Shown piece by piece: positions 18,133-27,611 of a DNA stretch of 64,000 bases. The DNA lies in the NCBI RefSeq assembly GCF_008932295.1, contig NZ_WBWA01000026.1, positions 1 through 64,000 of the forward strand, written 5' to 3'. Position 1 is the stretch's first letter. Every line of letters begins with the position of its first letter. The notes below the pieces were generated by a model. That model was given only the letters and a program-made list of their open reading frames with translations, ran no database searches and was not told the DNA's origin. The DNA comes from Brucella tritici. GTDB taxonomy: Bacteria; Pseudomonadota; Alphaproteobacteria; Rhizobiales; Rhizobiaceae. Made by a program: the position numbers and the translations under genes.

Positions 18133-18884
18133 CGGTGATCGTCCGGTTGGAGCAGCTTTGCGTGCACTATGGCCGTGAAATGGCGCTGGAGAATATCAAT
18201 CTTGATGCCCGGCGCGGTGAAACGCTGGCGATCATTGGCGAAAGCGGCTCGGGCAAAAGCACGCTGGCGCTGGCGCTGGCCTCGCTCCTGCCAGCCAACG
18301 CACGCATTTCGGGCAATATGGAATGGCCGGAGGACAGGCTGAAGCCGGGACGCGACATTGGCTTCGTGTTTCAGGACCCGGCATCGAGCTTCGATCCGCT
18401 GATGACGGTCGGCGCGCAACTTGTCGAGACCATTCGCGCCCATGCGAAAATCGACAAAACAGCAGCGAAAGCCAAAGCAGTCAGCCTTTTACAGCGGGTT
18501 CACATTCCGCAACCGGAGCTAAGTTTTTCGCGCTATCCGCACCAGTTTTCGGGCGGGCAGAAACAGCGCATCGCAATTGCGCTCGCCATTGCCGCGGGTC
18601 CGCGCCTGCTGATCGCGGATGAGCCGACAAGCGCGCTCGACACCATCGTGCAGAAAGAGATTGTTTCTCTCCTGCGCGAACTGGTGCGCACTGATGGGAT
18701 GACGCTGATCTTCATTACCCATGACATCGCGTTGGCATCGGGACTGGCGGATCGCATCGCGGTTTTCCGGCGGGGTGTGCTGGTGGAACTTGGCCTCGCT
18801 CGAACGATCATTTCTGACCCACAAACAGATTATACGAAGGCTCTGATTGCGGCCGTGCCGGTGCTGGAGGCAGCCCATGGTTGA
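18129..18884 (+). CDS. ABC transporter ATP-binding protein (DppD/OppD-like)
   Basis: 251 aa. Walker A GESGSGKST (about 37-45), Q-loop FVFQDPASSFDP, signature FSGGQKQRI (about 139-147), Walker B LLIADEPTSALD (about 159-170) and the H-loop His in FITHDIALA are all present, so it should hydrolyse ATP. It is shorter than canonical DppD (about 330 aa) and lacks the C-terminal Cys-rich oligopeptide extension, as is usual for nickel-type importers (NikD-like). It overlaps its partner ATPase by eight bases. Confidence 0.93.
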   Translation: MTVIVRLEQLCVHYGREMALENINLDARRGETLAIIGESGSGKSTLALALASLLPANARISGNMEWPEDRLKPGRDIGFVFQDPASSFDPLMTVGAQLVETIRAHAKIDKTAAKAKAVSLLQRVHIPQPELSFSRYPHQFSGGQKQRIAIALAIAAGPRLLIADEPTSALDTIVQKEIVSLLRELVRTDGMTLIFITHDIALASGLADRIAVFRRGVLVELGLARTIISDPQTDYTKALIAAVPVLEAAHG

Positions 18885-19620
18885 TCCGATTCTGAAGGCC
18901 GACGATCTCATTTTACGCTATGGCGACGCCCTTGCGCTCAATGGTGTCAGCCTCACGATCCAGCCGGCCGAGACACTGGCGCTGGTCGGTCCGTCTGGCA
19001 GCGGCAAGTCCACGCTGGCGCGGGCACTGCTGCGGCTTCACCCGCTTGCAAGCGGTACAATCCGTTTTGAAGGCGAGGACTGGCTGGCGCTCAAAGGGGC
19101 CGGTCTCCGCAAGCAACGGGCGCGCATGCAGATGGTGTTTCAGGACCCGCTCTCAGCCTTCAATCCGCGTGCGAACGTCTATGATCTCTTACGCGAACCG
19201 CTGCGCATCCACGGGCTGAAACGCGATATTGCCAGCCTTCTGCAAACGGTCGGGCTTGATCCAGCACTGGCACGGCGCGGCGTCCATGAGATTTCCGGTG
19301 GGCAGCGCCAGCGCGTCGCGATTGCGCGGGCGCTTGCAACTGCTCCGTCGCTGATCGTGCTGGACGAGGCGGTTTCGGCGCTCGATGTCACCGTGCGCGG
19401 CGCCATTCTCAACCTGCTGCGGGATATACAGAAAGCCGAACAGACGGCCTATCTCTTCATCACGCATGATCTCGCCGTGGCAGCGCAAATGGCGGATCGT
19501 ATCGCGGTGATGGAGCGTGGGCGGATTGTCGAATGCCGCCCGACGCGGGAACTGCTGGCGGCACCGCAAACGCCTGTCACCAAAGCGTTGATCCAAGCGG
19601 TGCCGCGATTGTCTGTTTAA
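18877..19620 (+). CDS. ABC transporter ATP-binding protein (DppF/NikE-like)
   Basis: 247 aa from ATG 18877 (MVDPILKADD), nested in the end of the previous ATPase gene. Walker A GPSGSGKST (about 35-43), Q-loop MVFQDPLSAFNP, signature ISGGQRQRVAI, Walker B LIVLDEAVSALD and a switch His in ITHDLAVA are intact. It forms the heterodimeric motor with the preceding protein. Its stop overlaps the stop of convergent proC by four bases (19617-19620), so there is no room for a terminator and the two transcripts must run into each other. Confidence 0.93.
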   Translation: MVDPILKADDLILRYGDALALNGVSLTIQPAETLALVGPSGSGKSTLARALLRLHPLASGTIRFEGEDWLALKGAGLRKQRARMQMVFQDPLSAFNPRANVYDLLREPLRIHGLKRDIASLLQTVGLDPALARRGVHEISGGQRQRVAIARALATAPSLIVLDEAVSALDVTVRGAILNLLRDIQKAEQTAYLFITHDLAVAAQMADRIAVMERGRIVECRPTRELLAAPQTPVTKALIQAVPRLSV

Positions 19621-20432
19621 GCCTTGCCCAGTTCCACCGAACGCTTGCGGGCAGCCTCCACGGCTTCGGCCACCAGCGTCTTGAGCCGGTCGCCGCCCAT
19701 CAGAACTTCGAGTGCGGCAGCGGTGGTGCCGTTCGGGCTTGTCACCTGTTCGCGCAGCTTTGACGGCGTGTCCGTGCTGGCATCGGCCAGCGCGCCTGCA
19801 CCCATTACGGTTTGCATGGCCAGAAGTGCGGCCGTTTCATGCGGCAGACCGGCGGTCACACCGGCATCGGTCAGCGCCTCGATGAAGTGGAACACATAGG
19901 CAGGCCCGGAACCCGAAACAGCGGTTACGACGTCCATAAGCGCTTCATCATCCACACTTGCGACCTTGCCGGATGTCTCAAGCAGGCGCGCGACGAAGGC
20001 TTCGTTCTCGTCGCTCACATTGGCGTTCTTGTAGGTGACGAGCATCCCCTTGCCGATGGCGGCAGGCGTGTTGGGCATGCAGCGTAGCACGGCTGCATCG
20101 TGACCAAGCTTGCTTTCAAAAAGGGCGACCGGAATACCCGCGGCAACGCTGACGAAAGTGGCGGCGGGTGCGAAGCGCTTATAGGCTGGCAGAACCTGTG
20201 CCATGACCTGCGGCTTGACCGCCACGAGAACCATGCGCGGCTTCAGATCGCCGGGGAGGGCTTCAGCATCGGCAAAGGCATGGACGCCAGCACCGGCAGC
20301 GCGATCACGAAGCGCTTCGGTCGGCTCCACGACATACACGTCTTTCGCCTTGAGGATACCGCTATCGAGCCAGCCTTTCAGCATGGCGAAGCCCATATTG
20401 CCGCAACCGACCAGAATTACCGTGTCATGCAT
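19617..20432 (-). CDS. proC: Pyrroline-5-carboxylate reductase
   Basis: Reduces 1-pyrroline-5-carboxylate to L-proline with NAD(P)H. 271 aa from ATG 20432, preceded by AAAGGTGGAAC; the longer frame to 20507 is unlikely. The Rossmann motif is VILVGCGNMGFAMLKGWL (about 5-22); RCMPNTPAAIGKG (about 111-123) and the conserved dimer/active-site segment VTAVSGSGPAYVFHFIEAL (about 156-174) are typical. The C-terminal LREQVTSPNGTTAAALEVL is the classical ProC signature. Convergent with the ABC importer, overlapping by four bases. Confidence 0.96.
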   Translation of the reverse strand: MHDTVILVGCGNMGFAMLKGWLDSGILKAKDVYVVEPTEALRDRAAGAGVHAFADAEALPGDLKPRMVLVAVKPQVMAQVLPAYKRFAPAATFVSVAAGIPVALFESKLGHDAAVLRCMPNTPAAIGKGMLVTYKNANVSDENEAFVARLLETSGKVASVDDEALMDVVTAVSGSGPAYVFHFIEALTDAGVTAGLPHETAALLAMQTVMGAGALADASTDTPSKLREQVTSPNGTTAAALEVLMGGDRLKTLVAEAVEAARKRSVELGKA

Positions 20433-20609
20433 GTTGATTGTTCCACCTTTGGATTTCATTGGGACATGGTCCGCGATGGTATAGCCCTGCCTTATTACGC
20501 TGCGCAAGTATATGCGGCGTATCCACGAATTTCTGAGGTTAAATCATTGATCGCCCAAAATATATCGACCAATATGAACCAAAGTTGAGTGAAGCTTCGG
20601 AGGGGAAGA

Positions 20610-21212
20610 ATGGATCCGGCTTTGACAACGGGTGTGCCGCCAGCCGAAGCCTTTGGCCATGTCCGCATCATCATAGGCATGATCCTGGGCCTTTGCGTTT
20701 CACGCCTTTTGACTGGATTGGCACGCTTTATCCAGCATCCCGGCAAACAGAAAATTTATCCGGTCCATCTGGCTTGGGTGGGTTTCATCCTGCTTTCGGT
20801 CATCCATTTCTGGTGGTTCGAGTTCAGCTTGCGAACCATTCCGCTCTGGACTTTCGAGAAGTATCTGTTCGTAATCTTCTATGCCGGATTGTATTTCCTG
20901 CTCTGCACGCTGCTCTTCCCCGACAGTATGGAAGAATATACCGGCTATCGCGATTACTTCATTTCCCGGCGCAAGTGGTTTTTCGGCATTCTGGCATTGG
21001 TCTATGTGGCTGATTTCATCGATACGCTGCTGAAAGGAGCGGACCACTATCGGGTCTATGGGATCGAATATCCGATTCAGGTCGCTTGCTTCATCCTGTT
21101 CAGTCTGATCGCGGTGTTCTGGGGTAACCGGCGTTATCACGCGGTTTTCGCCGCCGTTGCGCTGGTTTACCAGATCACTTTCACACTGCGCCATTTCGCA
21201 ACGTTGAGTTAG
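20610..21212 (+). CDS. Integral membrane protein of unknown function, 200 aa
   Basis: ATG 20610 with a strong GGAGGGGAAG site. The protein has about six hydrophobic segments: near residues 22-40, 57-74, 86-106, 128-145, 156-175 and 178-196, separated by short charged loops. The second helix region is aromatic-rich (HFWWFEF). No enzyme or transporter motif is recognised. It lies alone between divergent proC and a convergent HD-domain gene. Function unknown. Confidence 0.7.
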   Translation: MDPALTTGVPPAEAFGHVRIIIGMILGLCVSRLLTGLARFIQHPGKQKIYPVHLAWVGFILLSVIHFWWFEFSLRTIPLWTFEKYLFVIFYAGLYFLLCTLLFPDSMEEYTGYRDYFISRRKWFFGILALVYVADFIDTLLKGADHYRVYGIEYPIQVACFILFSLIAVFWGNRRYHAVFAAVALVYQITFTLRHFATLS

Positions 21213-21238
21213 AGAATGTCTCCCAGAAGTGGGCCGCT

Positions 21239-21835
21239 CTACGACTGCTTTTCGGCATTGCGCCGGGTTTCCGCGTCCACGATTTCGCGGAACTGGCGCA
21301 GCAGCGGGTGGCGTGCCGTCTGCTTGACGCCGTAATCGAGATTGAACGCATAATCGAAATCCGGCGGATTGAGCCCGATATTATGCTGCATCATGGTTTC
21401 GAGCTTGTCGAAGCCCTTGGCAAAAATAGCTTCCGTCGATTTGCCTTCGCTGTAATCCGCCCAAAGCTCCATGATTTCTGCGCTGAGATCATCCGGCAGC
21501 GGGGCACACAGCGTCATCAGGTCGGCTTTTTCGCGCTCGGCTCGTCCATCATCGGCGGATTGATGGATAGCGGGTACATCGCCGGAAATCGCCTCGCCCA
21601 GATCGTGGATGATGCACATCTTGATGAGTTTCAGCCGGTCGCAATCGCCCAGCTCCCTGTCGAACAGCGTCACCAGCAGGCATAGCCGCCAGCTATGTTC
21701 GGCTGTGCTTTCCGGTCGGCCCTGAGAGGTATGGCCGGAACGCAAAGTGCTTTTCAGCCGTTCTGCATGTTGGATAAACTGGATTATGCCGCCAAGCCGG
21801 GCTGGATCGATCGGGTATTCCGTTTCGGCTTTCAT
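21239..21835 (-). CDS. HD-domain phosphohydrolase (YfbR/YedJ-like)
   Basis: 198 aa metal-dependent phosphohydrolase. HD-superfamily residues are visible: His in STAEHSWRLCLL (about 46), the HD pair in CIIHDLGEAISGDVPA (about 77-78), and a later Asp in GFDKLETMMQH (about 142). The pattern fits the HD_3/YfbR group, several of which are 5'-deoxynucleotidases. The N-terminus (IIQFIQHAERLKSTLR) is also typical. Substrate is inference. A fragment of a palindromic repeat (AATGTCTCCCAGAAGTGGG, about 21216-21234) separates it from the convergent membrane protein gene. Confidence 0.85.
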   Translation of the reverse strand: MKAETEYPIDPARLGGIIQFIQHAERLKSTLRSGHTSQGRPESTAEHSWRLCLLVTLFDRELGDCDRLKLIKMCIIHDLGEAISGDVPAIHQSADDGRAEREKADLMTLCAPLPDDLSAEIMELWADYSEGKSTEAIFAKGFDKLETMMQHNIGLNPPDFDYAFNLDYGVKQTARHPLLRQFREIVDAETRRNAEKQS

Positions 21836-21953
21836 GGCTGTCTCCTGATTTATCTGTATGAATCAATACATATAATTGCAATTTTAACGGTTTGTTTGCC
21901 ATGATGAATATTAATCTGGATCAATAGCCACGGGTGAAAAGCGGGACGGAGCG

Positions 21954-23654
21954 ATGGTAGAAAGGGACGGAGAGAGGAGACGTGCGGCTGTGCGCCCACT
22001 TCTAGCCTATGCGCCGGAATTCCTTGAGCCTGCGCCGTCCGTCCGTGCGACCGGAAACAATGACGAAGACCGCGAGCATCAAAAGCGCCGCGAGGAATTG
22101 CTCCGCCGCAAACAGGATTTGTTAGACGCCGAAGAGAGTGAGCGGGTCGATCCGAAGGCGGATATGCAGGGCCGGATGAATGCCGTGCGGGAGGCTCTGC
22201 AAGCCAATCTTGATGGTGCGCCGATCAAGGAACCATCCGCGTCGGAATCATCTGTATCAGCCGCCGTTCCGAAGCTTGAAAAGCCGATGCAATTGCCGCG
22301 CCGCAGGCGTCGCTGGGGGCTTCTGGCCGGTTTCACGATACTGGGCGGAATTATCGGAACCACATATGCTGTTCTGGAGCCGCCCCAATATGGCGCGACG
22401 GCATCCTTGCAGGTTTTTCCACCGGAACGGCGCAGCGAAATTGCCTCGAATGTTGTTCTTGAGCGCGCCGCACAGATGGCGCGCATCGAACGTGCAGCCG
22501 ATCTCGGCGCGCCTTCCTTTCTGGAAGAATTGCGCTTTCGCCTGACCCGATTGTTGCCCGAAGATCAACAGTCTCCAGCCGTGGCCGGACATAAAAAGAT
22601 GTCGGGCGCGCAATTGCTGCGCCAGCGTCTTGATTTTACACAGGCGCTTGACAGTGGCACGGTCAATGTGGAGGCCACGGCTGACAGGCCGGAAACGGCA
22701 GCACTTTTGGCCAATGCCGTTGCGCAGGCGTTTCGCGATCATCTGCAGGGCAGCGGAGAGTTGAACGGGGTTGAGGGTGATCTTCCGGCGCGTCTGCAAA
22801 GTCTGGAGGCCGATGCAGAAGCGGCGCAGCAGGCGGCAGGGGCTTTTCGCGTCAGCCGGAATTTTGGCGATGATGACAACAAAGCCGCACTTCAACGCGA
22901 GTTCGCCGACAGCAAGGCCGAGACAGCGCGCATCGCAGCGGAGGCCAACAGCCTGAACGGCGCGACCGCCGAGAGCCTCGCCGGCAAGGGCGTGCCCGAA
23001 TCCATGCGTTCCGGAGCACTGGGCGCAATGGTGGAGCGGTATCGCGCCGCAGGGCAGGGGGCTGAAACGAGCCAGATCGAAGCGGAAATCGACAAGGAGA
23101 TTTCCAGCCAGCGTAGCCTGTTACAGGCAGATCTTAAGAATGCGGTCGAACGTGAGCAAAAGGCAGCGGCTGCCATTGCCGGTTTGGGTTCGGCGCCCGC
23201 AACAGATGAAGACAAAGCCCGGCTGCAAATGCTGGAACGGGATGCGGCGGCAAAGCAGGCACTCTTTGAAGATTTGCAGATGCGTGCGGCACGGGGCGAG
23301 CCTGCCTCGGCGGGGTCTGCTGCGACAGTGCGGATTGTTACGCCAGCCATGGCGGAACCGAACCCGCGCAATCTCTCCCCGCAAGGGGTTGTCGCCCTTG
23401 GATTGCTGGGCGGGTTTTTGCTTGGTCTTCTTTCGATGATGCTGGCCGGTCGCAAGCCCCGATCGTCCGCCAGAAGCGAAGCCGAGCCGGACGAGGTTCT
23501 GGAACCCTACGGCGAAACCCGGCTTGCTGCCGTTATCCGCGAAGCCAATGCGCGCTGGGAGGCCGAGAATGAAGGCGCCAACCGCACCACGGAAAATGCC
23601 GCCCTCGGTCGTGCCATCGACGACGTGCGTTCGTCCCGTATCACGAGGCCCTAA
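21954..23654 (+). CDS. Wzz/GumC-like polysaccharide co-polymerase-type membrane protein
   Basis: 566 aa. A long charged cytosolic N-terminus (to about 118) leads into a membrane helix (about 121-141), a large periplasmic region (about 142-475) that begins with a Wzz-like EPPQYGATASLQVF strand and is rich in Ala/Glu coiled-coil helices, and a second membrane helix (about 478-498) followed by a cytosolic tail. Two helices enclosing a coiled-coil domain is the architecture of chain-length determinants and ExoP/GumC proteins. There is no Walker motif or tyrosine-kinase domain, and no glycosyltransferases are near, so a role in surface polysaccharide length control is only an inference. Confidence 0.6.
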   Translation: MVERDGERRRAAVRPLLAYAPEFLEPAPSVRATGNNDEDREHQKRREELLRRKQDLLDAEESERVDPKADMQGRMNAVREALQANLDGAPIKEPSASESSVSAAVPKLEKPMQLPRRRRRWGLLAGFTILGGIIGTTYAVLEPPQYGATASLQVFPPERRSEIASNVVLERAAQMARIERAADLGAPSFLEELRFRLTRLLPEDQQSPAVAGHKKMSGAQLLRQRLDFTQALDSGTVNVEATADRPETAALLANAVAQAFRDHLQGSGELNGVEGDLPARLQSLEADAEAAQQAAGAFRVSRNFGDDDNKAALQREFADSKAETARIAAEANSLNGATAESLAGKGVPESMRSGALGAMVERYRAAGQGAETSQIEAEIDKEISSQRSLLQADLKNAVEREQKAAAAIAGLGSAPATDEDKARLQMLERDAAAKQALFEDLQMRAARGEPASAGSAATVRIVTPAMAEPNPRNLSPQGVVALGLLGGFLLGLLSMMLAGRKPRSSARSEAEPDEVLEPYGETRLAAVIREANARWEAENEGANRTTENAALGRAIDDVRSSRITRP

Positions 23655-23822
23655 CTGGTTCTTGCAGGACTTTGCGTTCTGAAACTTCATAAAATCCTGC
23701 ATTGTCGCGCATTCGCCAATTGTCATCGGGCGTCATGACGCTTATGGGCATGTGTACGAAAAAGATGTCGTGTATCTCCCAGACACTTAAGCCCGATATC
23801 ACAAAAGAACGGAGCGCTCGCT

Positions 23823-24722
23823 ATGGCTCAATTGATTGATGGCAAGAAGCTCGCCGAGGATGTGGTTTCCACGGTGAAGCGCGAGACGGAAAAGCTTGTG
23901 GCCGCAACCGGCATTGTGCCCGGCATCGCGGTGGTTATTGTCGGCGAAGACCCGGCAAGTCAGGTTTATGTCGCTTCCAAGAGCAAGAAGGCCAAGGAAT
24001 GCGGTTTCCACTCGGTGCAGCACGATCTGCCGGAAACGGCGTCGGAGCAGGAGCTTCTCGACCTGATCGAGAGCCTGAACAACGATCCCGCCATTCATGG
24101 TATTCTGGTGCAATTGCCGCTGCCGAAGCACATCGATTCAGGCCGGGTGATCCAGACTATTTCACCCGACAAGGATGTGGATGGCTTTCACTTCATCAAT
24201 GTCGGCAAGCTTGGCACCGGCGAGGTCGAAACGGCTTTCGTTCCCTGCACGCCAGCGGGCGCGATGATTATGATCGAGCGCGTTCATGGCCGTGATCTTT
24301 CGGGTCTCAACGCTGTGGTGATCGGGCGTTCCAACATTGTTGGCAAGCCGATGTTCAATCTTCTGCTTGCAGCCAACGCGACGGTTACGGTTGCGCACAG
24401 CCGCACGAAAGACCTGCCCGCGATTGCCCGCACGGCAGATATTCTGGTGGCGGCGGTCGGACGCCAGCAAATGGTCAAAGGCGATTGGGTCAAGCCGGGC
24501 GCGACGGTGATCGATGTCGGTATCAATCGCATTCCGGCTCCTGAACGGGGTGAAGGCAAGACACGACTGGTCGGCGATGTCGATTTTGCCGAAGCCGAAA
24601 AGGTCGCCGGAGCAATCACGCCGGTTCCGGGCGGTGTCGGTCCGATGACCATCGCCATGCTGATGGCAAACACGCTTACCTCGGCGTGCCGCACTGCTGG
24701 CGTGAAAAAGCCAGTTTTTTGA
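23823..24722 (+). CDS. folD: Methylenetetrahydrofolate dehydrogenase / methenyl-THF cyclohydrolase
   Basis: Interconverts 5,10-methylene-, methenyl- and 10-formyl-tetrahydrofolate in one-carbon metabolism. 299 aa, standard length. The N-terminal half carries the substrate motif with [13 protein letters not shown] (catalytic Lys near 56) and [13 protein letters not shown]. The NADP-binding half has [12 protein letters not shown] (about 165-176) and the C-terminal [11 protein letters not shown] signature (about 271-281). Preceded by ACGGAGCG. Convergent with edd through a shared palindrome. Confidence 0.97.
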   Translation: MAQLIDGKKLAEDVVSTVKRETEKLVAATGIVPGIAVVIVGEDPASQVYVASKSKKAKECGFHSVQHDLPETASEQELLDLIESLNNDPAIHGILVQLPLPKHIDSGRVIQTISPDKDVDGFHFINVGKLGTGEVETAFVPCTPAGAMIMIERVHGRDLSGLNAVVIGRSNIVGKPMFNLLLAANATVTVAHSRTKDLPAIARTADILVAAVGRQQMVKGDWVKPGATVIDVGINRIPAPERGEGKTRLVGDVDFAEAEKVAGAITPVPGGVGPMTIAMLMANTLTSACRTAGVKKPVF

Positions 24723-24775
24723 CACAATTCAACTGTGCTTTTTGCGTAAGTTTATTCCGGTTTTGATGGTTTGAG

Positions 24776-24806
24776 AGGCAAAACAGCTTAAATCGCTGTT
24801 TTGCCT
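24776..24806. terminator. Inverted repeat between convergent folD and edd
   Basis: Perfect 12-bp stem AGGCAAAACAGC (24776-24787) / GCTGTTTTGCCT (24795-24806) with a 7-nt loop, between two converging stops. The long T-tract is missing, so termination may be weak or factor-assisted. Confidence 0.6.
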
Positions 24807-24826
24807 TAATTCCATTCCGGCCGTTT

Positions 24827-26650
24827 TCAGAACACCGAAGCGCCTTCGTCAGCCCGTCCGGCGATCTGGCGGAAGGCGCGGAACAATTCGCGTCCCATGC
24901 CATGTTCGTTGCCGGAAAGATCAGGGCGATCTTCACCGCGATCATTCAGCAGCATCACATTGACGAGAACTTCCAGAGTGCCGTTTACGGCATCCAGACG
25001 AATGACATCGCCATCGCGGATTTTTCCGATGACGCCTCCATCAAGTGCTTCCGGCGTGACATGGATGGCGGACGGAACCTTGCCTGATGCACCGGACAAA
25101 CGACCGTCGGTGACGAGGGCCACACGCTGGCCGCGATCCTGCAGAATGCCCAGAACCGTCATCAGCTTGTGGAGTTCCGGCATACCATTGGCTTTCGGAC
25201 CCTGATAGCGGACCACGGCGATAAAATCGCCAGTCAGTTCGCCAGCCTTGAACGCGGCCTGCATCTCCGCCTGATCGTTGAAAACCTTGGCGGGTGCTTC
25301 AATGACCTGGCGCTCCGGCTTCACGGCGGAAACCTTGATGATAGCATTGCCGATATTGCCGGTCAGAACCTTGAGGCCGCCGCTCGGCTGGAATGGCGCA
25401 TGGATCTTGGCCAGAACCTTGTCGTCGCCGCTCTTTTCCGGCACCGGCTCGCGCACGACGGTGCCATCGAGACCAAGCTTCGGTTCAATGGCGTAAGGAC
25501 GCAGACCTTCGCCGAACACGGTGCGCACATCTTCATGCAGGATGCCGCCATCGAGTAGTTCGCGGATCAGGAAGCCCATGCCGCCAGCGGCATGGAAATG
25601 ATTCACATCGGCAAGGCCGTTCGGATAGACGCGGGCGAGAAGCGGCACCACATCCGAAATTTCCGAAATATCGTGCCATGTCAGCTTGATACCGGCGGCG
25701 GCTGCCATGGCGATCAGGTGGATGGTATGGTTGGTCGAGCCGCCGGTCGCATTGAGACCAATGACGCCATTGACGAAGGAACGCTCATCCAGCATCTCGC
25801 CGACCGGCGTATATTCATTGCCGCAGGCTGTGATAGCGAGCGCGCGTTTGGCGGCTTCGCGGGTCAAGGCGTCGCGCAGCGGCGTGCCCGGATTGATAAA
25901 GGATGCACCTGGCAGATGCAGGCCCATGATTTCCATCAGCATCTGGTTGGAATTGGCGGTGCCGTAGAACGTGCAGGTGCCGGGGCCGTGATAGGACTTC
26001 GATTCCGATTCCAGCAACTCGGCGCGCCCGACCTTACCTTCGGCATAGAGCTGGCGGGTCTTGGCTTTTTCGTCGTTCGGCAGGCCGCTGGTCATCGGCC
26101 CGGCAGGCACGAACACGGCGGGCAGGTGGCCGAAGGTCAGCGCACCAATGATGAGACCGGGAACGATCTTGTCGCAGACGCCGAGATAGACGGCCGCATC
26201 GAACATATCGTGCGACAGGCCGACGGCGGTTGCCATCGCAATCACTTCGCGGGAGAACAGCGACAGTTCCATGCCCGCAAAACCCTGCGTGACACCATCG
26301 CACATGGCAGGCACGCCGCCCGCCACCTGCGCCACGCCGCCTGCTTCGCGCGCAGCCTGCTTGATAAGCTGCGGGAAGGTTTCGAAGGGCTGATGCGCCG
26401 ACAGCATGTCGTTATAGGCGGTGATGATGCCGAGGTTTGGAATCTCGTCGCCGATCAGCGCCGCCTTGTCGTGCGGGCCGCAGGCGGCAAAACCATGCGC
26501 GAGATTGGCACAGCCCAGAACGGCGCGCTTTGGCTTGTTGGATGAAGCCTCGCGCACACGGCCAAGATAGGCTTCGCGTGTCGGCTTGGACCGTTCGCGA
26601 ATGCGCGCGGTGATTTCCTGAATGCGTTTATGTGCCGTCTCGGTGGGCAT
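24827..26650 (-). CDS. edd: Phosphogluconate dehydratase (Entner-Doudoroff)
   Basis: Dehydrates 6-phosphogluconate to 2-keto-3-deoxy-6-phosphogluconate. About 607 aa from ATG 26650 ([11 protein letters not shown]); a TTG six codons earlier is also open. It belongs to the IlvD/Edd Fe-S dehydratase family: conserved cysteines that can ligate the cluster are seen in [11 protein letters not shown] (about 151), [13 protein letters not shown] (about 182) and [10 protein letters not shown] nearby. Downstream of pgl and zwf on the same strand, 35 bp after pgl, giving the order zwf-pgl-edd that converts glucose-6-phosphate into the Entner-Doudoroff pathway. The aldolase gene eda is not in the window. 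Confidence 0.96.
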   Translation of the reverse strand: MPTETAHKRIQEITARIRERSKPTREAYLGRVREASSNKPKRAVLGCANLAHGFAACGPHDKAALIGDEIPNLGIITAYNDMLSAHQPFETFPQLIKQAAREAGGVAQVAGGVPAMCDGVTQGFAGMELSLFSREVIAMATAVGLSHDMFDAAVYLGVCDKIVPGLIIGALTFGHLPAVFVPAGPMTSGLPNDEKAKTRQLYAEGKVGRAELLESESKSYHGPGTCTFYGTANSNQMLMEIMGLHLPGASFINPGTPLRDALTREAAKRALAITACGNEYTPVGEMLDERSFVNGVIGLNATGGSTNHTIHLIAMAAAAGIKLTWHDISEISDVVPLLARVYPNGLADVNHFHAAGGMGFLIRELLDGGILHEDVRTVFGEGLRPYAIEPKLGLDGTVVREPVPEKSGDDKVLAKIHAPFQPSGGLKVLTGNIGNAIIKVSAVKPERQVIEAPAKVFNDQAEMQAAFKAGELTGDFIAVVRYQGPKANGMPELHKLMTVLGILQDRGQRVALVTDGRLSGASGKVPSAIHVTPEALDGGVIGKIRDGDVIRLDAVNGTLEVLVNVMLLNDRGEDRPDLSGNEHGMGRELFRAFRQIAGRADEGASVF

Positions 26651-26685
26651 GGGTATCACCTGTGCCAATCTGGCTTGAATCGAAT

Positions 26686-27384
26686 TTAACTTGTCCAGTA
26701 GAGCTGGATCGGTGTGCGTGCATGGTGGAAGACTGCCCGCACGGGCATTTCATTCTCGTCATCGCCGGAAAGCGCCTTTTCCAGCGTTGCCTGCTTGGCG
26801 GCGCCTTCGATATGCAGAACCAGCATGTCGGCTTCGGCAATAATGGGAAGGGTCAGGGTGAGGCGTTTTTCGCCAGCGCCCTCGGCATGGATAGGCAGCA
26901 CAAGCGCCTTTGTTTCCGGGTTGATCGCCTGATCCAGCCGGTCGGCACCAGGAAAGAAGGAGGCAGTATGACCGTCATTGCCCATGCCAAGCACCACCAC
27001 GTCGAAAGGACGACGCAACGCATCGATGCGGCTGGAGGCAGCAAGCGCCGCCGTTTCGGCCGTCGCCGCCGGATTGTAGAGGCCGACGAACCTGGCTACG
27101 CCCGCATGATCGCGCAAAAGATGCTCACGCACCAGCTTTTCGTTGGAACGGTCGCTGTCGACGGGTACGAAACGCTCGTCAACGAGAGTGATCGTGACGA
27201 GGTTCCAGTCGATCATCTTGCGTGATAGCACCTCGAACAGTCTCAACGGCGTGGTGCCGCCGGAGACGGCCAGCGTGGCCTGCCCCCGCTCAGCGATTGC
27301 GGCTGCCAGCTTGATTGCAATTGCCTCAGAAAGCGATTGCGCCAGTTCCGTTCCGCTGGTGAAGTCGTGACGTTCGATGTTCAT
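26686..27384 (-). CDS. pgl: 6-phosphogluconolactonase
   Basis: Hydrolyses 6-phosphogluconolactone, the product of Zwf. 232 aa from ATG 27384 (MNIERHDF), with GGAAAGGA just upstream; a TTG five codons earlier is the alternative. Family signatures are [16 protein letters not shown] (about 39-54), [17 protein letters not shown] (about 68-84) and the [14 protein letters not shown] motif (about 144-157) that marks the DevB/SOL-type lactonase. It lies 35 bp before edd and is separated from zwf by two tandem palindromic repeats (27410-27611), so the zwf transcript must pass through them to reach it. Confidence 0.95.
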   Translation of the reverse strand: MNIERHDFTSGTELAQSLSEAIAIKLAAAIAERGQATLAVSGGTTPLRLFEVLSRKMIDWNLVTITLVDERFVPVDSDRSNEKLVREHLLRDHAGVARFVGLYNPAATAETAALAASSRIDALRRPFDVVVLGMGNDGHTASFFPGADRLDQAINPETKALVLPIHAEGAGEKRLTLTLPIIAEADMLVLHIEGAAKQATLEKALSGDDENEMPVRAVFHHARTPIQLYWTS

Positions 27385-27409
27385 TCCATTCCTTTCCAAA
27401 GCAGAAACC

Positions 27410-27508
27410 AGAGCGGTTCCAATCGGATAAAATCGTGAAGCCGCTCTATCTCTTTGTTTTTCGCATTATCCTACGCAAAACCGCTGCGCACTTTTGCTGG
27501 AAATGCTT
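27410..27508. repeat. Palindromic intergenic repeat, Bru-RS-like, copy 2
   Basis: AGAGCGGTTCC...CCGCTCTATCTCTTTG, then a second palindrome GCGCACTTTTGCTGGAAATGC. Same two-part layout as copies 1, 3, 4 and 5, fused end to end with copy 3. Confidence 0.7.
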
Positions 27509-27611
27509 AGAGCGCGTTTCGATCTGATTGGATCAGATCGGCGCTCTATCTCTTTATTTTGACGCGCATCTTTTCCGAAAACCGTTTCACACTTTTCGGG
27601 ATGCGCTCTAG
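27509..27611. repeat. Palindromic intergenic repeat, Bru-RS-like, copy 3
   Basis: Begins AGAGCGCGTTTCGATCTGAT and pairs with ATCAGATCGGCGCTCT in its first half; the second half is CTTTTCCGAAAACCG / CACTTTTCGGGATGCGCTCTAG. About 103 bp. Its closing CTAG (27608-27611) contains the zwf stop codon. Confidence 0.75.
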
